A DNA stretch of 64,000 nucleotides. It comes from Solibacillus sp. FSL W7-1464 (GTDB lineage: Bacteria > Bacillota > Bacilli > Bacillales_A > Planococcaceae). A program made the translations under genes and the position numbers. The stretch covers positions 349,001 through 413,000 of the forward strand of contig NZ_JBBORC010000001.1 in the NCBI RefSeq assembly GCF_038004425.1, given 5' to 3'. Every line of letters starts with the position of its first letter. Position 1 is the first letter of the stretch. A model generated the notes under the pieces. That model ran no database searches. It was not told the DNA's origin and was given only the letters and a program-made list of their open reading frames with translations. Shown here one piece after another: positions 1 to 8,460 of the stretch.

Positions 1-1
1 G

Positions 2-127
2 ACAGCCGCATTACTCGGAGTGTTTTTAGTAGGGGAACATTTAACATTTGTTGCATGGATCGGTGTTAGTTTATTATTAGGTGGAATAGTTGTGCTAACA
101 TTCGGCACAAAGCAAGCTGCTTCATAG
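2..127 (+). CDS. C-terminal end of a DMT/EamA-type membrane transporter (partial)
   Basis: An open frame enters from the left edge and stops at TAG 125-127, giving about 41 residues. It holds two hydrophobic stretches joined by a short loop (GEHLTFVAWIG, then a Leu/Gly-rich helix ending VVLTFGTK). This 'GE-x-hydrophobic-W-x-G' end is typical of the last two helices of EamA/DMT drug-metabolite exporters. The bulk of the gene lies outside the window, so substrate and full length cannot be judged. Its stop codon lies inside a terminator hairpin. Confidence 0.6.
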   Translation, partial: TAALLGVFLVGEHLTFVAWIGVSLLLGGIVVLTFGTKQAAS

Positions 128-140
128 GAGGCAGCTTTTT
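114..140 (+). terminator. Rho-independent terminator of the DMT-type gene
   Basis: AAGCTGC (114-120) pairs with GCAGCTT (131-137), followed by a T-run. The stop codon sits in the loop. Confidence 0.75.
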
Positions 141-215
141 TATTGGCATAATTAAGCGTTGAAAGTAGAACAAATCGCATTTATAGTGAAATCTCTTTTA
201 ATTTAGATAAGAAAT

Positions 216-271
216 CTTAAGAATTTCTTCAGATTTACAGTAGTGAGATGTTAAGAAATGGGCTTTATTAT
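216..271 (+). promoter_or_regulatory. Promoter with direct-repeat operator of the two-component system
   Basis: Direct repeats CTTAAGA (216-222) and CTTCAGA (227-233) are spaced exactly 11 bp, one helical turn, as is usual for OmpR/PhoB-family binding sites. TTAAGA follows at 251-256 and a -10-like TATTAT at 266-271. There is no good -35, which fits an activator-dependent promoter. The same composite, with identical spacing, lies before the ABC transporter at 25.3 kb. Binding by the regulator encoded just downstream (autoregulation) is inferred. Confidence 0.65.
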
Positions 272-361
272 AAACTTATAAGAAAAAGTTGGCTCTTCAT
301 TAAATAGTGGAAATCAACCGCTTGCTATGATGGAGAACAAGAAAGTTGTGAGGTGAGCAAG

Positions 362-1048
362 TTGAATCAGCTGACGGTGCTTGTAACAGATGACGATCAG
401 GACATCCGGGACGGCATAGAAATTTATTTGAAAAATGAAGGCTACCGGGTATTAAAAGCGGCAGACGGGCTTGAGGCAATCGAACTGCTTGAACAAAATG
501 AAGTACACTGCATTATTTTAGACATTATGATGCCGAATATGGATGGGATTACCGCTACATTCAAAATTCGTGCAGAACGCAATATCCCGATTATTATGCT
601 CAGTGCAAAGGCGGAACAAACCGATAAGATCCACGGGCTTTCGGTAGGGGCGGACGATTATATTACAAAGCCGTTCCACCCGCTTGAACTGATGGCACGC
701 GTGAAGTCGCAGCTAAGACGCTATGTAAATCTCGGCACGGCAGGGGAATCCGTTCCTCTTGTGGAAGGGCTTGAGCTGGATGCTGCGGCGCGGGAAATCC
801 GTGTGGACGGAACTCCTGTAAAGCTGACACCGACCGAATATAAAATAACCGAGCTTCTACTAAAGAATGCGGGGCGTGTCTATTCCATCAGCGATATTTA
901 TGAGCTCGTCTGGAATGAACCCGCTTATAATGCCGAAAATATTGTTGCAGTGCATATCCGCAAAATCCGAGAAAAAATTGAAGCCGATCCGAAAAACCCC
1001 CGTTATTTAAAAGTAGTGTGGGGATTAGGTTATAAAATTGAAAAGTAA
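362..1048 (+). CDS. OmpR/PhoB-family DNA-binding response regulator
   Basis: The N-terminal receiver domain (about residues 5-118) has the acidic pocket TDDDQD, a phospho-acceptor Asp in IILDIMMP (D54 counting from this start), a conserved Thr/Ser in IIMLSAKA and Lys in YITKPF. A C-terminal winged-helix domain (about 135-227) carries LTPTEYKITELLLKNAGRVYS and HIRKIREKIE. I chose TTG 362 because the ribosome site AGGTG at 351-355 is correctly spaced for it. GTG 353 would add three residues but lacks its own ribosome site. The gene precedes a sensor kinase with a small ORF between them. It probably binds the direct repeats upstream of itself and of the ABC exporter at 25.3 kb. The stimulus is unknown; envelope stress or an antimicrobial is a guess from that link. 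Confidence 0.93.
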   Translation: MNQLTVLVTDDDQDIRDGIEIYLKNEGYRVLKAADGLEAIELLEQNEVHCIILDIMMPNMDGITATFKIRAERNIPIIMLSAKAEQTDKIHGLSVGADDYITKPFHPLELMARVKSQLRRYVNLGTAGESVPLVEGLELDAAAREIRVDGTPVKLTPTEYKITELLLKNAGRVYSISDIYELVWNEPAYNAENIVAVHIRKIREKIEADPKNPRYLKVVWGLGYKIEK

Positions 1049-1202
1049 AATTCTCTCTTGGGTTGGAGCACTCGGCGCAGCATTTGGTTTTTACTTTCTC
1101 GGGACGTATTTTATCGACTATTTGACTGGGCGTTTTGTGCCTTTAGTAAAGCAATTCCTATATTTTTTATCTTCATTCAGCGGAAAACAACCATTTTTGT
1201 AA
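1038..1202 (+). CDS. Small membrane ORF between response regulator and sensor kinase (54 aa)
   Basis: TTG 1038 overlaps the last 11 bases of the response-regulator gene, the translational-coupling layout normally seen for a partner kinase. The frame encodes a basic start (KSK), a hydrophobic helix rich in Gly, Ala and Phe, then a second amphipathic or hydrophobic stretch ending SGKQPFL. It looks like the N-terminal membrane segment of a VanS-type kinase but stops after 54 codons. It may be a relic of an original kinase N terminus or a genuine small membrane protein. No family is recognised. Confidence 0.45.
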   Translation: MKSKILSWVGALGAAFGFYFLGTYFIDYLTGRFVPLVKQFLYFLSSFSGKQPFL

Positions 1203-1234
1203 GTGGGTAAGGAATACTTGTTTTATTTGATGCA

Positions 1235-1413
1235 GCGGGTACTTCAATAGCCTGCTGGAATGAAGATATGCCCCCGGCGGATGTCACAGATTTTCAAAGG
1301 AAAGGATGTCAGCCTAAAAACGTCGCGTCGTGCGACAAAGGCTGACTGACCCACGTCCTGTGGGCCTAACTCAAAAAAATCTGGACAAAATTACGCCGAG
1401 GCGTAATTGATCA
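1235..1413. repeat. Interspersed palindromic repeat element between regulator and kinase
   Basis: This non-coding stretch contains two mini-hairpins with 5-bp stems and pentaloops: GTCGC-GTCGT-GCGAC (1322-1336) and CCCAC-GTCCT-GTGGG (1350-1364). They are followed by 'CTGGACAAAATTACGCC' and the palindrome AATTACGCC-GA-GGCGTAATT. The 'TCTGGAC..AAT.ACGC..GCGTAATTGA' tail recurs at 8461-8502, and the pentaloop hairpins recur at 28536-28578. That marks it as a repeat family rather than a gene. Outer boundaries are approximate. Confidence 0.55.
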
Positions 1414-1433
1414 TTAAGTGAGGAGGAAGAAAA

Positions 1434-3626
1434 ATGAAAAACAATAAATTATACCTCCAGCTTTTTCTTATATTTGTAGTAGTAACGGCTGTCAGTTTAA
1501 TTTTTACTAATGGCGGTCGTTATATAGGTAAAACCTTTTATGAATCGCAAAATTATAACAACGAGGCAGAGAACTTAGTATACGAGTTCTCGCAATATGT
1601 GTTTAACACGCCGATGGAAAAGGATTTTGAAGGAGCTTTAACAGTCTCGGGTGAGGAAATTGAGGCTTACCGCACATATTACGGCTCCCTTGCTGAGCAA
1701 ATTCAAAATATTAAAGAGCAGTACGTAGACGAAATAAATGCAACACAAGATAAGGAAGTGATCGAGGCAATTGAACAAGACCGTGATGCCAAAATTGCCG
1801 ACATTAAGAAAAACTTTGAAGATGATGAGTATGTAAAAGAAAAAATTCTAGCAATTAAGAAAAAAGCGATTCAGCAGAAGCTTAAAGAAATTGAAAGAGA
1901 AAAGAAAGCAGTTTTGAGCAAATACGATCACTTTGCTTATGAATTTAAAGATAAGAAAACCGGTGAAGTTTACCGTAATGGCGATATTAGTGAAAATAGT
2001 GTCTTTAAAAAAACGGTCAACAATGTAGGGAAAAACCTCTCAGGTCTCTATCCGCTTAATTATTATGAGTATGATAGCATGGGGGTTCTGCAAGATAGCT
2101 ACACACTCGAGCAGGATTTATCGGATATTTCGGGTGTTGTAACAGTCCCGGCAAGTTGGATTGAAAACAATCATAGCAATGAAAAAAGTGCATTTATCAT
2201 TACGAAATATGTTTATTATGGCATTATTCTTGCAGGGATTATCAGTTTTGTTTTATTGATGACGTCTTTAAAACCGACGCTTGAACAATTCAATCGCCAG
2301 TTCCAGCTACGTGAACTATTTGAACGTTTACCGATTGATATTCGATTTGTCATATACCTTATTGCAACATACTTCGCGTTTATATGTAGCGGTGCCTTTA
2401 CAAGATCCATCCAGGGGCTAATCTATTACTTTACGGCTAATCGTTCCGACCTTCTTCTGAATTTCATCGTAACCGGTGTTATCAGTTTTGCGTTTATTGC
2501 AGCGGTCGTCTTTATGGTTGTCTCCATATGGGTAAGTTTAAAAGGGCAGCGGGATCTGGAAAAAATCTGGCCGGAAACATTTGCGTCGAAGTTTGTAGAT
2601 GGTGCGATTTCAATGTTTGAAAATCGTTCGATCGGGTTGCAGTCTTTCATATTGCTTGTTGTTGTTTTCCTTGGCGGTTTTGGATTTGCTGTTGTTGTGG
2701 CATCAGCAAGTTTCGGTGTTTTCCTGTTCTATATGTTTTTATTTGTAGTGTTCTTCATTCCGGCGCTCTTCATTTTTATGCGTCGTATGGGCTACCTGAA
2801 CCGTATTATGCAGCATACTGAAAACATGGCGCATGGCCGACTTACAAAGGATTTGAAAGTGAAAGGGAATTCGCCTTTAGCGAGACATGCCGAAAATTTA
2901 AATGGCCTTCGTGAAGGTGTCCGTAACAGTATGAATGAACAGGCAAAAAGTGAGAAGATGAAAACAGAGCTGATTACGAATGTCAGCCATGATTTGCGTA
3001 CACCGCTCACATCGATTATTACGTATACGGATTTACTGAAAAATCCATCGATCACAGAGGAAGAGCGAAAAAAATATATCGAGATTTTAGATACGAAATC
3101 GAATCGTTTAAAAACATTAATTGAAGACTTATTTGAAGTATCGAAAATGGCAAGCGGCAATGTTGAAATTTCGAAACAGCGAATCGACTTAGCACAACTG
3201 TTGCAGCAGGCGGTCGGTGAGCATGGAGAAGACTTTGCAGCAGCCAATTTGGAATTACGTATCAATATCGCGGAGCAGCCGATTTATGCACATGTGGATG
3301 GGCAAAAGTGGTGGCGTGTAATTGATAACTTAATTATTAACGCAAGAAAATATTCGTTGGAAGGCACACGTGTTTACGTCAATTTGAAGTCGCATGAAGG
3401 CAATGCGGAATTGACTGTAAAAAATGTGGCGAAATACGAGCTGAACGAGGAAGCATCCCAATTAATCGAGCGTTTCAAACGCGCCGATACATCGCGTCAT
3501 ACAGAAGGCTCAGGACTAGGGCTGGCGATTGCACAGTCAATAGTTGATTTGCATGACGGACAATTGGACATCGCAGTTGATGGGGATCTGTTTAAAGTGA
3601 CAGTTAGTATACCAACGGATAAATAA
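1434..3626 (+). CDS. Membrane sensor histidine kinase with multi-helix sensor region (730 aa)
   Basis: A first transmembrane helix (about 6-26) is followed by a roughly 230-residue, charged, partly coiled-coil extracellular region. Several further helices (about 260-280, 300-330, 340-370, 400-450) lead into a HAMP-like linker. The HisKA box NVSHDLRTPL has its phospho-acceptor at His519. The ATPase domain shows the N-box (NLIINARKYS) and GSGLGLAIAQS. The usual D-x-G-x-G G1 box is replaced by a KNVAKYELN-type sequence, a variant I associate with VanS-like kinases. Length is well above the usual 350-600. The start ATG has a strong GAGGAGG site. It is the presumed partner of the regulator upstream, though a repeat element and a small ORF separate them. 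Confidence 0.92.
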   Translation: MKNNKLYLQLFLIFVVVTAVSLIFTNGGRYIGKTFYESQNYNNEAENLVYEFSQYVFNTPMEKDFEGALTVSGEEIEAYRTYYGSLAEQIQNIKEQYVDEINATQDKEVIEAIEQDRDAKIADIKKNFEDDEYVKEKILAIKKKAIQQKLKEIEREKKAVLSKYDHFAYEFKDKKTGEVYRNGDISENSVFKKTVNNVGKNLSGLYPLNYYEYDSMGVLQDSYTLEQDLSDISGVVTVPASWIENNHSNEKSAFIITKYVYYGIILAGIISFVLLMTSLKPTLEQFNRQFQLRELFERLPIDIRFVIYLIATYFAFICSGAFTRSIQGLIYYFTANRSDLLLNFIVTGVISFAFIAAVVFMVVSIWVSLKGQRDLEKIWPETFASKFVDGAISMFENRSIGLQSFILLVVVFLGGFGFAVVVASASFGVFLFYMFLFVVFFIPALFIFMRRMGYLNRIMQHTENMAHGRLTKDLKVKGNSPLARHAENLNGLREGVRNSMNEQAKSEKMKTELITNVSHDLRTPLTSIITYTDLLKNPSITEEERKKYIEILDTKSNRLKTLIEDLFEVSKMASGNVEISKQRIDLAQLLQQAVGEHGEDFAAANLELRINIAEQPIYAHVDGQKWWRVIDNLIINARKYSLEGTRVYVNLKSHEGNAELTVKNVAKYELNEEASQLIERFKRADTSRHTEGSGLGLAIAQSIVDLHDGQLDIAVDGDLFKVTVSIPTDK

Positions 3627-3635
3627 TGAATGATG

Positions 3636-3673
3636 ATTGCAGCAAGGATTGTGTGCCTTGCTGCAATTTTTTG
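3636..3673 (+). terminator. Terminator of the sensor kinase gene
   Basis: ATTGCAGCAAGG and CCTTGCTGCAAT form a 12-bp stem followed by a T-run. Confidence 0.9.
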
Positions 3674-3707
3674 TTTTGGTGCTGTGCGCTGCGTAGTTGG
3701 CGGGATT

Positions 3708-3879
3708 TATTAGAAGAAAAATGTTTTTATTAGAAGAAGTGTATCGGATATTTGAAGATTCGGACCGGTTATTTGAAAATTTCGCGCAAATATTAGAAAA
3801 CTAGGCGAGGATATTAGAAAGTCCCGGTTTTATTAGAATAAGTGACCATCTTATTGGAAGAAAACCGAATTTATTAGAA
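3708..3879 (+). repeat. Nine-copy periodic TATTAGAA array (array 1)
   Basis: The octamer TATTAGAA, with variants TATTTGAA (two copies) and TATTGGAA (one), begins at 3708, 3728, 3749, 3770, 3791, 3812, 3831, 3852 and 3872. The steps are 20, 21, 21, 21, 21, 19, 21 and 20 bp, about two helical turns each. The spacers of 11-13 bp do not resemble each other. It fills the space between the kinase terminator and the next promoter, and cannot be coding because the phase shifts and stops recur. A second array with almost the same spacing lies inverted at 28777-28947. Confidence 0.85.
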
Positions 3880-3912
3880 AACCGACAAACCTCACCGCAC
3901 ACGATAATTTTA

Positions 3913-3942
3913 TTGACTAACGCCATCTGCTCAAAATATAGT
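3913..3942 (+). promoter_or_regulatory. Sigma-A promoter for the metallophosphoesterase-uppP operon
   Basis: TTGACT (3913-3918), an 18-bp spacer and TATAGT (3937-3942) stand 48 bp before the start codon and directly after the TATTAGAA array. Confidence 0.6.
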
Positions 3943-3989
3943 AAAATAGCACATTGTAGAGGTCATAATAAGTTAGGAGCAACACGACG

Positions 3990-5060
3990 ATGCGTATACT
4001 TTTAGGCATACTGGCATTAGTGATATATAGTGGCTTTACATTTTATCTTGGCTGGAATTTTAGAGCATGGCTGTTGTCGATTCATCAGTTTCGCTGGCCG
4101 ATTGTTTATTGGACAGTGCTGTTTCTCGTTTCATACGGATATTTTATAGGGAAGCTCCATCCACTGTTAACGCCATTCTCGGTGCTCGGCAGCTATTGGA
4201 TGTTCTTTTTGCAGTACGGGCTCATCCTATGTATCATTGCAAACGTAATCATCAAGTTTACACCGCTTACAACAAGAATGGTCGGTACAGGGGTTGTCGG
4301 TTTACTGATCGTTTTATTGATTGCAGGTACATATTTTGCCTATTCTCCGGTCATTCGAAATGCCACGATTAAAATTGATAAGCCTGGAGACGATATACGT
4401 ATTGTTATGGCATCGGATTTCCATCTTGGAACACTGTCAGGCAAAAGACATTTGGATAAGTTTGTTGCACTTTCAAACGAACAAAATCCCGATTTAGTGC
4501 TTCTCCCGGGTGATATTGTCGATGATAGTCCAAAGCGCTTTGTCGAAAAAGATATGGGCGAAGTGATGAAAAAATTAAAGGCGACATATGGTGTATACGG
4601 AGTACTGGGAAACCACGAATATTACGGTAACGAAATTCCGGAATTTAAGAAGGAAATGGCTGAGGCGAATGTTAAAGTTTTAATGGATGAAACAATTCTG
4701 GTGGCGAATCGTTTTTATTTAACAGGGCGGGAAGATGCGACAAATGCGAACCGCTTAGCTTTAAAAGAGATGCAGCCTGCAGATGGAAACCTGCCTTGGT
4801 TTGTCATGAACCATACACCGCTGGACTTGGATGAGCCAGCCCGTTTAGGTGTGGATTTTCATGTTTCCGGGCATACGCATCGCGGTCAAATGTGGCCAAA
4901 CCATCTCATAACAGAAAGAGTTTTTGAGTTGGATTACGGTCTTCTTGAAAAAGAGCAGTTACATGCGCTTGTTTCGAGTGGCTTTGGTTTTTGGGGGCCT
5001 CCGACACGTATCGGCAGTCGCTCCGAATTATGGGTTATAGATGTAAAATTTAGCGAATAA
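3990..5060 (+). CDS. Membrane-anchored calcineurin-like metallophosphoesterase
   Basis: Four hydrophobic helices occupy residues 1 to about 120. A cytoplasmic or membrane-proximal phosphoesterase domain follows, with all metal-ligand blocks in order: SDFHLG (D143, H145), GDIVDD, GNHEYYG (N208, H209) and the SGHTHRGQ block (H295, H297). It is expected to hydrolyse a phosphomono- or diester using two metal ions. The true substrate is unknown, and the architecture resembles YkoQ/YkuE-type proteins of Bacillus. The start ATG follows TTAGGAGC. uppP begins 24 bases after its stop, so the two are probably cotranscribed; a role around lipid phosphates of the envelope is plausible but not shown. Confidence 0.88.
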   Translation: MRILLGILALVIYSGFTFYLGWNFRAWLLSIHQFRWPIVYWTVLFLVSYGYFIGKLHPLLTPFSVLGSYWMFFLQYGLILCIIANVIIKFTPLTTRMVGTGVVGLLIVLLIAGTYFAYSPVIRNATIKIDKPGDDIRIVMASDFHLGTLSGKRHLDKFVALSNEQNPDLVLLPGDIVDDSPKRFVEKDMGEVMKKLKATYGVYGVLGNHEYYGNEIPEFKKEMAEANVKVLMDETILVANRFYLTGREDATNANRLALKEMQPADGNLPWFVMNHTPLDLDEPARLGVDFHVSGHTHRGQMWPNHLITERVFELDYGLLEKEQLHALVSSGFGFWGPPTRIGSRSELWVIDVKFSE

Positions 5061-5084
5061 GATTGCAAAAAGGGGAACGGAAAA

Positions 5085-5909
5085 ATGGAATGGATTGAGC
5101 TTTTAAAAGCTTTAATTTTAGGGTTTGTCGAAGGGATGACCGAATTTGCGCCTGTTTCTTCAACAGGACATATGATTATTGTTGATGATATGTGGCTGCA
5201 AACAAAGGAATTTTTAGGATCCGGCTCGGCAAATACATTTAAAATCGTAATTCAGCTTGGATCGATATTGGCGGTTGTTTTCGTTATGTGGAAACGATTA
5301 CTGAGTTTAGTTGGGTTATATAAATTAGAAGGCCAGAAAAAAACGCGTTTTAATCTGGGACATGTAATAGTCGGGATTATTCCTGCTGGTATTTTTGGTG
5401 TACTGTTTGAAGATTTTATCGATGAAAATTTATTCAGTATCAAAACCGTAATTATAGGATTGATTATCGGAGCGATCTTTATGATTATTGCCGATAAGTT
5501 TGGACCGGAAAAACCGTCAATTACATCGCTTGATGATATTTCGTACGGTAAAGCATTGAAAGTAGGGTTTATCCAATGTCTATCGCTTTGGCCAGGGTTT
5601 TCACGCTCAGGCTCAACGATTTCAGGCGGGGTACTGTTAGGGTTGGACCATAAAACAGCTGCGGACTTTACATTCATAATGGCCGTGCCGATTATGGCGG
5701 GGGCAAGCGGGTTGTCGCTTGTAAAAAACTGGGATCAAATTAACGCCGATCACTTTTGGTTTTATGTAGTCGGTTTTGTGAGCGCATTCGTATTTGCACT
5801 TATTTCGATTAAGTTCTTCCTGAAACTTATTTCTAAAGTAAAATTAACGCCATTCGCGATTTACCGAATTGTGCTGGCACTAATCTTAATTATCGTTTTA
5901 GCTGTTTAA
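5085..5909 (+). CDS. uppP: Undecaprenyl-diphosphatase
   Basis: This 274-residue polytopic protein of the BacA/UppP family recycles the lipid carrier by dephosphorylating undecaprenyl diphosphate, and confers bacitracin tolerance. The first signature EGMTEFAPVSSTGH (residues 16-29) and second signature PGFSRSGSTISGG (catalytic Arg174) are both intact. Most family members have PIS/PVSSTGH, as here. Length is normal for the family. A GGGGAACGG ribosome site precedes ATG 5085. It ends at a bidirectional terminator shared with the convergent AIM24 gene. Confidence 0.95.
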   Translation: MEWIELLKALILGFVEGMTEFAPVSSTGHMIIVDDMWLQTKEFLGSGSANTFKIVIQLGSILAVVFVMWKRLLSLVGLYKLEGQKKTRFNLGHVIVGIIPAGIFGVLFEDFIDENLFSIKTVIIGLIIGAIFMIIADKFGPEKPSITSLDDISYGKALKVGFIQCLSLWPGFSRSGSTISGGVLLGLDHKTAADFTFIMAVPIMAGASGLSLVKNWDQINADHFWFYVVGFVSAFVFALISIKFFLKLISKVKLTPFAIYRIVLALILIIVLAV

Positions 5910-5913
5910 CAAG

Positions 5914-5957
5914 GAAAAGGAGCTGTCCGGAATTATCATCCGGGACTGCTCCTTTTT
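5914..5957. terminator. Bidirectional terminator between uppP and the AIM24 gene
   Basis: AAGGAGC..TCCGGA and TCCGGG..GCTCCTT pair imperfectly around ATTATC. T-runs follow on both strands. Confidence 0.85.
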
Positions 5958-5962
5958 TGTGC

Positions 5963-6760
5963 TTATTTATTGAACAGATCAAATAATCCGCCGATGCCGC
6001 CTTCACCTGCGTCTTTACCGCCACCACCTTGTGAAACTGGTGCTGCAGCAAACACACGGCTTGCCAGACGGCTGAATGGCAATGATTGTACCCAAACCGT
6101 ACCAGGACCGGAAAGCGTTGCAAAGAATAAACCTTCTCCACCGAATAAAGCCGTTTTAATGCCGCTTACCATTTCGATATCGTAATTTACATCTTGTGTC
6201 ATCGCGACTAAACAGCCTGTATCAATGCGCAATGTTTCACCCGGCTGAAGTTTGCGTTCATAAATTGTACCGCCTGCATGTACAAAAGCCATACCGTCTC
6301 CTTCAAGCTTTTGCATAATGAATCCTTCACCACCAAAGAATCCCGTACCTAATTTTCTCTGGAATTCTACGCCAACCGATACACCTTTCGCCGCAGCTAA
6401 GAATGCATCTTTTTGACAGATGATTTTGCCGTCCAATTCGCTTAAGTTCATTGGGATGATTTTACCTGGATATGGAGAAGCGAAATACACTTTACGCTTA
6501 CCCATGCCATTGTTAGTGAATGTCGTCATGAATAAGCTTTCACCTGTAATTAAACGTTTTCCTGCGCCAAGTAATTTCCCCATCAATCCGGAGCCCTGAT
6601 TTGCCGAGCCATCACCGAAAACGGTTTCCATCTCAATTTGATCTTCCATCATCATTAAACTTCCTGCTTCCGCCACAACTGTTTCCTGCGGATCAAGCTC
6701 TACCTCTACAAACTGCATATCATCGCCGTGTAAGACGTAGTCGATTTCATGATTTTTCAT
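5963..6760 (-). CDS. AIM24/TIGR00266 family protein
   Basis: This 265-residue beta-rich protein starts 'MKNHEIDYVLHGDDMQFVEVELDPQE' in type, carries the Gly-rich GEGFIMQKLEGDG and AGGTIYERKL blocks, and ends in a Gly-rich tail. These are characteristic of the TIGR00266/AIM24 family, a trypsin-inhibitor-like beta fold of uncertain biochemical function. The VETVFGDGSANQGSGLMGKLL segment, between the metal-free core strands, is also typical. It stands alone, convergent with uppP, with an AAGGAGAC ribosome site. Family membership is confident but the role is not known. Confidence 0.85.
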   Translation of the reverse strand: MKNHEIDYVLHGDDMQFVEVELDPQETVVAEAGSLMMMEDQIEMETVFGDGSANQGSGLMGKLLGAGKRLITGESLFMTTFTNNGMGKRKVYFASPYPGKIIPMNLSELDGKIICQKDAFLAAAKGVSVGVEFQRKLGTGFFGGEGFIMQKLEGDGMAFVHAGGTIYERKLQPGETLRIDTGCLVAMTQDVNYDIEMVSGIKTALFGGEGLFFATLSGPGTVWVQSLPFSRLASRVFAAAPVSQGGGGKDAGEGGIGGLFDLFNK

Positions 6761-6853
6761 TTTTATGTCTCCTTATTCAATTTAATATTTACAATAATAG
6801 ATACGCTTGAAGATTCCAAAAGTTTCAAAAAGACGAAAATAATATTTGTCACC

Positions 6854-6867
6854 GAATAATATTATTC
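6854..6867. promoter_or_regulatory. 14-bp perfect palindrome upstream of the lysine-degradation operon
   Basis: GAATAATATTATTC lies 85 bp before the aldehyde dehydrogenase start. A perfect palindrome in a promoter region is a candidate operator, but it is AT-only apart from its ends, so chance is possible. Confidence 0.3.
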
Positions 6868-6951
6868 TGTTATTCTTTTTGAGGAAAAAAAGGAATAAAG
6901 TAGAGAATGTCGAATTATTAAGAGGTAAATGAGAATTTGTGAGGTGGAGAA

Positions 6952-8433
6952 ATGAAGCTGTTAAATTTTATTGGTGGAGAATGGATAGAAGATGATTCAT
7001 TGCAAACGATGCCTGTGATTAATCCTGCAAATGGTGAACAGTTAGGAACGATACCACTTTCGACAAAATTCCAAGTCGAACTCGCTGCACAAAAGGCGAA
7101 AGCGGCTCAAAAAGAATGGGCGCTGGTCCCTGCACCAAAACGTGCGGAGTATTTATATGAAATTGCTTTTAAATTGAAAGAAAAGAAAGAACATCTTGCG
7201 CAAGTATTAACGAAGGAAATGGGCAAGGTCATTGAAGAAGCGCGTGGAGAAGTACAAGAAGGAATTGATATGGCACTTTATATGGCAGCGGAAGGTAGAC
7301 GTTTATTCGGAGAAACGGTCCCGTCGGAATTGCCGAATAAGTTTGCGATGAGTGTACGCGCACCGATTGGGGTGGCAGGACTTATTACGCCATGGAATTT
7401 CCCGATTGCAATTGCGACCTGGAAGTCTTTCCCTGCGCTTGTTGCAGGTAATACGGTTGTATGGAAGCCTTCCAACGAAACACCTTTTATGGCTTACGAG
7501 CTTGCAAAAATATTTGAGGAGGTCGGCTTGCCGCCTGGTGTCGTCAATGTTGTATTTGGTTCAGGTCCTACAGTCGGAACAGCGATTGTCGAGCATCCGG
7601 ACATCCGTGTCATTTCCTTTACGGGGTCAACAACGACAGGCAGCAAAGTAGCCGAGCTTGGCGGAAAACATCTGAAAAAAGTTTCGCTTGAAATGGGCGG
7701 GAAAAACGCGGTCATTGTAATGGACGATGCTGATCTCGACTTGGCGCTGGAAGGCATTTTGTGGAGCGCATTTGGAACGGCAGGACAGCGCTGTACCGCA
7801 TGCAGCCGTGTAATTGTGCATAAAAATGTAAAACAGGAGTTGGAAAACCGTCTTGTGGAAGCAACAAAGCAGCTGACAATCGGAGACGGGTTGGATCCTT
7901 CCGTTAAAGTAGGACCTGTCATCAATAAGGCTGCACTGGAGAAAATCAATCATTATGTACAGATCGGTAAGCAGCAAGGTGCAAATTTGCTGATTGGCGG
8001 AGAAATTTTATCTGAAGGCGAATTGGCAAAAGGCTATTACTATGCCCCGACCATTTTTACCGATGTGGAAGCATCAAGCATTCTTGCACAAGAGGAAATT
8101 TTCGGTCCTGTCATTAGTATGATTGAAGTCAGCAGTTTGGAAGAGGCCATTGAAGTGAATAACGGTGTAAAGTTTGGCTTATCAAGTTCGATTTTCTCAC
8201 AAGATGTCAATAAAATCTTCAGAGCACAGCAGTTGCTTGATACAGGGATTGTCTATGTAAATGCCGGAACAACAGGCGCGGAAATTCACTTGCCGTTTGG
8301 CGGTACGAAAGGTACAGGAAATGGTCATCGCGATTCAGGTCAGGCAGCACTTGATGTGTATACGGAGTGGAAGAGTGTTTATGTAGACTACAGCGGCAAA
8401 TTGCAACGTGCCCAAATCGATAATAACGCTTGA
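6952..8433 (+). CDS. NAD(P)-dependent aldehyde dehydrogenase, probably 2-aminoadipate 6-semialdehyde dehydrogenase
   Basis: This full-length ALDH-superfamily enzyme (493 aa) has the cofactor loop TPWNFPIAI, the FTGSTTTGS motif, the general-base block SLEMGGKN (E247) and the nucleophile in AGQRCTA (C281). The late EIFGPV motif is present. The sequence alone does not fix the substrate. The next gene is a lysine 6-dehydrogenase homologue, whose product is 2-aminoadipate 6-semialdehyde, so oxidation of that semialdehyde to 2-aminoadipate is the natural reading. GTGAGGTGGAG is the ribosome site. First gene of a three-gene operon. Confidence 0.85.
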   Translation: MKLLNFIGGEWIEDDSLQTMPVINPANGEQLGTIPLSTKFQVELAAQKAKAAQKEWALVPAPKRAEYLYEIAFKLKEKKEHLAQVLTKEMGKVIEEARGEVQEGIDMALYMAAEGRRLFGETVPSELPNKFAMSVRAPIGVAGLITPWNFPIAIATWKSFPALVAGNTVVWKPSNETPFMAYELAKIFEEVGLPPGVVNVVFGSGPTVGTAIVEHPDIRVISFTGSTTTGSKVAELGGKHLKKVSLEMGGKNAVIVMDDADLDLALEGILWSAFGTAGQRCTACSRVIVHKNVKQELENRLVEATKQLTIGDGLDPSVKVGPVINKAALEKINHYVQIGKQQGANLLIGGEILSEGELAKGYYYAPTIFTDVEASSILAQEEIFGPVISMIEVSSLEEAIEVNNGVKFGLSSSIFSQDVNKIFRAQQLLDTGIVYVNAGTTGAEIHLPFGGTKGTGNGHRDSGQAALDVYTEWKSVYVDYSGKLQRAQIDNNA

Positions 8434-8460
8434 TGATTCTTTATTTCGAATCATCGCATC

